Source: Hydra vulgaris | Lineage: Eukaryota; Cnidaria; Hydrozoa; Anthoathecata; Hydridae | Length of the DNA stretch: 64,000 nucleotides | Reading direction: 5' to 3' | NCBI RefSeq assembly: GCF_038396675.1 | Contig: NC_088930.1 | Span: 39,801,001 to 39,865,000, forward strand | Part shown: piece after piece, positions 58,165 to 64,000 of the stretch | Numbering within the stretch: the first letter of the stretch is position 1 | Layout of the letters: each line of letters opens with the position of its first letter | Notes under the pieces: model-generated | Databases searched by the model: none | The model's input: only the letters and a program-made list of their open reading frames with translations | Told to the model about the DNA's origin: nothing | Made by a program: the position numbers and the translations under genes

Positions 58165-60100
58165 TAGTAAACGGAAGCTTTCGGCTTCGGCCAAAACCGA
58201 AACCGAAATTTCTGCTCCAACAATTTTTTACTTTTCCTGTTTCGGCAGAAATTTCGGTTCAAACCGCTACCGAAATGAACCAAAACTTTTATAAAATTTT
58301 TTTTAAGTTTAGGTAACTTTTTTAATTTAGAGTGGGATCAAACGATTACAATTAGGAAACAATTTACTAATTGTAATCGTTTGTTTGTAAATTAGTTTTT
58401 AATTATATCAATTGTAGAAATTTTAATTGAAATCACGTTACATTATAGTTTCACATTACTATTTTCAAATCATTCTTTAAATGAATTAACATTTAAGTGA
58501 AGCAACCAAAATAAATAATTTTTTCAAAAGTTTCTCAGTGCTAAATTTTACAATGGAAAATAATCGAAAAAAAAGCTATTTGTGGAATCATTTTACCGCA
58601 ACAGCCAGTGATTCCAAATACGCAACTTGCTATACCTGCAATTTGAAAATATCTCGTGGATCGCACAACCCAAAACTTCAATCACTTAGCGAACTTTCAT
58701 CACATTTAAGAAGTTGACACCCACAGCTTACTCTAAAAAATTTCGTAACTGAAAAAGCAATACTCATAAATACCGGCAGTCCTGAAAATATACCAACTTC
58801 AGATTAGCTTGAGTCTATTACAATTAAAGAAAGAACAATACCCTTACTTGACATCAGATTAAAACGGCAGAGGACTAAAATGTTGCAATTTACAATGCCT
58901 GGCTGGGTCGACAATATCTCAAAAATTGATTCAAACTCCGAAGAAAGTCTTAAGTTTCATAGATTTATATTTGAAATATTATCCTCGACTTACAGCCTTG
59001 GTCAATTGTAAAAATCCGGGATTTTCACGCCATCACTTTGAAATTAGAAGTGAGAAATACTACCGTAGCATGCTCAATCCAGCAATGGAAAGATTAAGGA
59101 TGCAACGAAAGTTATGCTTAACGAAAAAATGTTGAAACTGTTTCCATCTCTCTAGACGCTTGGTTAACCTTTCATCATGAGTACTTGGGCATGATGGCAC
59201 ACTTCATTTTAGACAAATAGGAGCGGATCAAATTCTGCCTGTCATGTTCCAAGTTTGATGAAAAATATACTGATTCAAACATTTTTCAAAGACTTGAGAA
59301 TATTGTGAAAGAGTGGGAGCTAAAGGACAAGATCACAGTCTGCTTAAGAGACAATGCTTCAAATATAAAAGCAGCTTTCAAAGATCCACAGCGTGTTTAC
59401 AAGTCTGCTGGGTGTCTTAATCTAAATCATTCAATTCAACTAGTTATTAAAAGAGAATTTTCACTCCAGAGCGCTGTAAGCTTGATAGAAAAATGTCGAA
59501 AGCTTTGCACTCATTCTTCTTTTTCATACTCCTTCTTTGCTGAGCTTAACAAACAAAAAGAGGTTCAAATGAAAAGTTGTGACAGGCTTAAAAATGATGT
59601 CCAAACACGCTGGAATTCAACTTGTTACATGCTTGAAAGAACTCTGTACTTGAAATTTGCAATTGCTACCACACTGCTAATCTGTCCTTCCACCGGGATT
59701 GAGTTCACTGTACAGGATTGTAACCTGTGTGAAAAGCTGGTAAACATCTTAGCGATTTTCGAAGAAGCCACCAAATTGTTCTCTGGAAAGAATGCACGCA
59801 TCAGTGCATGCATTCCAATTGTGACAATTGTCCTGAAGTCATTTGAAGTTCCCTCTGATGACGAAGAAGTAATGGGCATGAAAATGCTTTAAAAAAAGCA
59901 ATGGAGGCACGTTTTTTTGACTAAGAAACCACTCATCATTTTGCAATAGCAACACTTCTTGATCCTAGATTCAAGCACCACTTCTTTGGATCCCAAGAAG
60001 CCTTTTAAGCTGCTAAAAAAAGTTTTTTTAGAATTAGACAGTTATAATTTGAGCCGAAACTTTCGGTTTCGGCTCAAATTTCGGTTTCGGTCGATCGCTA
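58165..60100 (+). mobile_element. BED-type hAT, deletion derivative, 8-bp duplication
   Basis: Left end TAGTAAACGGAAGCTTTCGG; right end inverted TAGCGATCGACCGAAACCGA. The outside 8-mers are CTTTGAAC (58157-58164) and CTTTGAGC (60101-60108), one mismatch. Subterminal DNA on both sides is rich in TTTCGG and CCGAAA. Confidence 0.75.
58552..60020 (+). pseudogene. BED zinc-finger hAT transposase, C-terminus deleted
   Basis: ATG at about 58552. BED finger: SYLWNHFTATASDSKYATCY, CNLKISRGS, LSELSSHLRS with a TGA where a residue before HP is expected. Then QFTMPGWVDNISKIDSN. The largest open piece, 59305-59892, has VCLRDNASNIKAAFKD (catalytic Asp region), AGCLNLNHSIQLV, VQTRWNSTCYMLERTLYLKF and FEEATKLFSGKNARISACIP. 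After a shift: HHFAIATLLDPRFKHHFFGS to about 60020. The RW of VQTRWNS and the LLDPRFK block are hAT hallmarks. The dimerisation block KRNRL.(P/N) is absent, and the element end follows within 80 bp. ZBED-like; four or more disruptions. Confidence 0.85.
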
Positions 60101-60108
60101 CTTTGAGC

Positions 60109-61754
60109 AAGTTTTTCCGCTAATGTCCAGTGACGTATTCAAAATGTTTTATCTTAAGAAATGCCGTGCTACACTAGGGCCGCAAACACAACAATTTATT
60201 TACAAATACTCAATTAAGATGTAAATTAAAAATAACCTAACAATAATAAAGTGTGCCAAAAAAAAATAAACATGCATTACTATCTATTGCACAATTTATC
60301 GTGTTCAACCAATTTTTTGAAGTACTTTATCTTTAGGAAGACTTAAATTCTAGCATTTTTTAATGTTGTTAGTGCAACCTACTGCACAACAACTTTTTAG
60401 CATTTTCTTAAAAAATTAACTCAATAAAGCGCTACTGATTTTTAGTTTGTTTTAACCCAATTCAAGATGACTAATTTTAAAACAATGCTTTTTAATACGG
60501 AGTGACGTCATATCGACTGGATGGATAGGAGTCATTTTTAAATATATCCACTTTGTTAATTCATGTGCATATAATACTCAGCCAGAGAGAGAAGCCGGAT
60601 AATGAAAATCTCTTTAGAACAAAAAGTTTTTTTTTCTTTCTTTTTAATGTATTGTTAATGTCGAGCTGTTCAACTGTAAAGAAGTTTAAATTAAAACAAA
60701 TAAATAAAACACATTCTGGTTATAAAAAGCATATATAATTATATAGATATTATGAAAGTAACAAAGAGTATAAATTATGACTGTTTAAATTAACTGTTTT
60801 ACTCAGCCATCATATATAATTGTCATGGATATGTCAATATTGCACCATTGATGCAACTTTCTGCTAACAATTTTTTTTACGCATATTATAATCTAAATCA
60901 TCAAGTTGTATAGATGACAAATTGTTAAATAAATTTCTTTTTTCAAGAAATATTAGTATAAACAGCTTTTTCCCTAACTTTTTTTCTTCTTTTTTATCAA
61001 ATTTTTGCTGTTTTGATTTCTGTTTATAAGAAATTTTAGCTCAAATTTGAGCATGCTGTTAGCAATTTTTAATAACCTTTTCTTTTTTTATGTGCTTTCT
61101 GAATAAACCGCTTAACGACCTCTTCTCCTAATAACTCATAATAATATCACACTACATAATTATTAGTTCTTTTCAGATCTTATTTAGTAACTTCATTAGG
61201 GGACCTTTTGCATCACTTAAAATCAAAACACAGTGCTTAAAAGATCTGCAATTCACTTCATGTAATTTGCAAATTTCATAACGCACAGATTTTTATCCTT
61301 TATTATGCAATACAAACTCAAAGGTTTTTTGAAAACTTGATAGTTATGTAGATATTATTTAAGATATATTTTCTTTATTTACATTTAGGGTTATCATTTG
61401 ACAGGTAAGGTATGGTTTATTGCCGTTTAGTGCAAACTTAGGCAACAGTTATTTGTTCAAGTTTCCCTAGAGTAATTCCATGTCAAATGACCCAGAAATT
61501 TTAAAAAAAGTCACCCTATACAGTTTATACAGTTGAGAGTACTTATATACAGTTTATACAGTTGAGAGTACTTATAAAAATAAGAATTTCTTGAAAATTT
61601 TAACCTTTGGCTCCAAGAAGATCCTGAAATATGACCATTTTACTTTTAGCAGATACTGATCAGGCCCCTCTTGTCCCCTTAGAATTGCAACATTTAGTTA
61701 AATGTTATAAGTAACATAACTTTAAAAATATTAGATATTTTTACTTAAACATTT
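60109..61754. other. AT-rich stretch without recognised gene
   Basis: A 33-bp direct repeat stands at 61522-61577 (ATACAGTTTATACAGTTGAG twice). 61465-61500 has TAATTCCATGTCAAATGACC, wording seen at ends of some repeats. On the minus strand at 60900-61250 several short frames are Lys-rich but I cannot join them. Confidence 0.4.
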
Positions 61755-64000
61755 GGACTAGGCCATTTTCAGGGGTGGCATATCCAATGAAATGATCAGA
61801 AATGTAAAAAATTATTTTTAAGTACCTGTATTTATCAATTAAAGTAAATTTAGGAGATTTTTTATATACCAGGTTTTGATGCTCAAGAAACCTATGTGGC
61901 CTCGATAATATCAAAAAAATATATATTACACATCATTCTATATTCATTGATCTTTCAAAAAATATAAAGACTTTGATCTGCAAGTATATGGATTTCCATA
62001 TATGGATAAAGGTCTCGGAAACTTTCAACATTTGTGTAGTCCTGATCAATGTGCGTTGAAATTTTTTCCAGGGTAGATGACCAGAGGGTCCATAAGGCTG
62101 GGGTACAAGGAGTCATGCCCCACATTTTTGAAAAATTTTTTTGAAAAAAGTGGGGCATTTAAAAAAAAGTTTTTGCATTTTTAATAAAGTAAAAATAATT
62201 TTGAAAATATTGTCTTTAAAAATTTTTTTTTTGTTTATATTTGTTCCATTCGGTTTTTGATCAATCTGTATTCAATGTTCTTTCTTAAAATATTTAAGAA
62301 AGTACATATGTTTATAAGACTTTTGATTTGGAAGTATATAGATTAAAAATAGTCATCCATCTAAAATAATAATTTTGACAGAGTTTTATATTGTATAATT
62401 TAAAACTTTTTGAATCAAAAAGAAAACAGATATAACAACATTGATCTGTCAGACAACAAAAATTGAAGAATTCAAATTGATGTTATCAGAGGCAATAAAC
62501 AAGTTAACAGTTTATTCCTATATTGCATAATGTCAAGCAAGATACCTAAGGCAACAAAAGAAAAATTTGACAAAAGACTGCTCATCGTCTTAGATAGTTT
62601 TACAGAAAACTACACGTTTGTGATTCAAAATGAAATATAAATTTACCATCGGTGTCAAAGTCAATTCATGTTAAACCCCGTTTCCCTCTATTTATTAAAC
62701 AAAATTGACCAGCTTAAAGGAAAATCGTTTTGCTTCATATCAGAAAATAATGAGCATGACATTTATTTTGAAGTTAAGACACATATAGTTAATTATTTAA
62801 AAGAAAATCATTCTTATACTTAAAAGATTCTTTATTTATAGTTGTGCTGCACATTATAAAAACCACAAAAACTTTTACAACATCTGTCTCCATAAAGATG
62901 ATTTTGATATTGATGCAGAGTGGAAATTTTTGCTACAAGTCATGGTAAGTCACAATGTGATGGTATTGGTGGCACTGTAAAACGATTAACTGCAAATGTA
63001 AGTTTACAAAGCCCCATAAATGACCAGATATTGAATGTAATAAAATGCTTGACTGCTGTGCAAAAAATATTTAAGGGTTTTTTTTTTTTTTTTTTCAAAA
63101 TTGATAAAGAAAGACTGACAGAATTGCGCAACACTTTGAAAAAACGTTTATAGCTAAGTAGAACGATTTCTGGAATTAGGAGCTATCATCAATTTAACTC
63201 AGAATCTATAGATAATATTAGTTTTAAACGAACAAGTGAAGATGTTCATATAACAGGCATGTTTTCGTTTTCTGATATTCAAAGTGTTTAACCTAATCAG
63301 CAAAATAACATCAACAGATTGAAAATTAACATTAATGCATTAAAATTTGGTGAATTTGTTCTGTGTAAATATGATACGTTTGATTAGATTGGTATGAGCA
63401 AAGTGTATTATTTGGTACGAGCAAATGGTAATATTTATGCACCAGCACAGCCCTTTTAACAAACCTTTCTGACCATTTAGAGCACATGAGTGTTGGGTTG
63501 CAAATACCAACATAATTTGTACCATTGATGCATCTGTAACAACAACCTGACGTACGAATACTTTGACCGTTGACGCATCTTAGCAAATCTTAACAGAATC
63601 TTGAGACTTTATATTTTTGTATTTTATTTTGTAAATAATTAAATAAAATAGAACAAGTTCAAACAAAAAATTTTTTTGAAAACAATATTATCTTTACTTC
63701 ATTAAAAATGCAAAAAAAAAATAATTTTTTTTGTTGAGAAAATAAGTGGGGCACGGCCCCAGTGCCCCACGCTATAGACCTGAGCTCCCATGCCATAGGT
63801 CAGAGCTCCAGCTATTCTAAAAGTTAGTGAAAAAATAGGTTTCTTGAGCATCAAAACCTGGTATATAAAAAATCTCCTAAATTTATTTAAATTGATAAAT
63901 ACAGGTACTTAATAGTATTTTTTTACACTTCTAATCATTCCTCTGGATTTTTCAAAATAAGTTTTAGCTTATTTTAATGAAGGTAATAAGTTTTAATAAA
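61755..64000 (+). mobile_element. Large-TIR element, right end beyond the window
   Basis: 61780-61894 and 63836-63960 are inverted copies: AAGTACCTGTATTTATCAAT, TTTAGGAGATTTTTTATATA, CCAGGTTTTGATGCTCAAGA. The arms extend to the right edge, so the terminus was not seen. GTGGGGCA/TGCCCCAC pairs occur inside both arms (62118-62150; 63745-63770). A transposase-like pseudogene lies between. Confidence 0.65.
62440..63600 (+). pseudogene. Unclassified transposase-like protein (CDGIGGTVKR family), broken
   Basis: With frame changes: EEFKLMLSEAINKLTVYSYI, then LIVLDSFTENYTFVIQNE, NKIDQLKGKSFCFISENNEH, HYKNHKNFYNICLHKDDFDI, ATSHGKSQCDGIGGTVKRLT, SPINDQILNVIKCLTAVQKI. Past a poly(T) run come DKERLTELRNTLKKRL, RTISGIRSYHQFNSE, FGEFVLCKYDTFD and finally CWVANTNIICTIDASVTTT. 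The acidic D in VLDSFTENY and the CDGIGG block look like active-site regions; a middle SDG(A/S) block appears as SCAA, so a key Asp is lost. Many stops (for example after NEI, LKKRL, DTFD). I recognise the family from repetitive cnidarian proteins without a firm name. Encoded within the large-TIR element. Confidence 0.5.

Noticed and set aside
63332-63586. Minus-strand Cys-rich ORF that looks like a small secreted cysteine-rich peptide
   Set aside because: The plus strand of the same bases reads CWVANTNIICTIDASVTTT, the expected end of the transposase-like pseudogene; the Cys-rich reading is its shadow.

Overview
The window looks like cnidarian nuclear DNA, most probably Hydra. It is strongly AT-rich, with seven (TA)n tracts of about 40 to 225 bp, short exons with GT/AG introns, and a very high density of decayed transposons of kinds known from Hydra: hAT including ZMYM1-like and BED types, pogo/Tigger, piggyBac, a tnp2-like CACTA relative, Penelope-type GIY-YIG, L1-like LINE, a tRNA-derived SINE and many palindromic MITEs. 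The species call is inference from composition and family content. No bacterial, phage or CRISPR feature is present.

Only two host-like genes with intact reading frames can be assembled, both on the minus strand. One is an ankyrin-repeat gene (11876-20302) whose four exons join in phase into about 536 codons; its first exon is the least certain. The other is a DUF4806-domain gene (35686 to at least 37552, probably to about 39237) with five in-phase terminal exons.

Layout. 1-1060 is an L1-like LINE remnant on the minus strand. 3916-7279 is a TIR element with a decayed transposase-like gene and a nested foldback element (4564-5042). 7399-8708 holds a LINE endonuclease scrap and the C-terminal half of a ZMYM1-like hAT. 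8709-11875 is non-coding with hairpins and a MITE. 11876-20302 is the ankyrin gene; its introns hold a nested TIR element pair (14141-17207), a TTA-flanked MITE (17344-17551) and a 1 kb TA-flanked element (18129-19150). 20340-29060 is mostly non-coding, with a psq-type HTH scrap, MITEs, TA tracts and a displaced partial copy of the ankyrin gene (28170-29060). 29369-34559 is a pogo-like element inserted in the target-site duplication of an older hAT, which itself holds a SINE. 35144-46116 carries the DUF4806 gene, a broken tnp2-like transposase, a second pogo-like element and a GIY-YIG remnant, bracketed by related inverted end sequences; these may be the ends of one 11 kb element. 46149-49929 is a piggyBac with TTAA duplications. 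50362-52413 is a truncated ZMYM1-like hAT. 53683-56330 is a tandem array followed by an unclassified transposase-like pseudogene. 58165-60100 is an internally deleted BED hAT. 61755 to the right edge is one more large-TIR element with a transposase-like pseudogene.

The genes do not form a shared pathway. The window is best read as two host-like genes (one perhaps transposon-borne) in a layered record of insertions, where target-site duplications and an uninserted copy give relative ages for several events.
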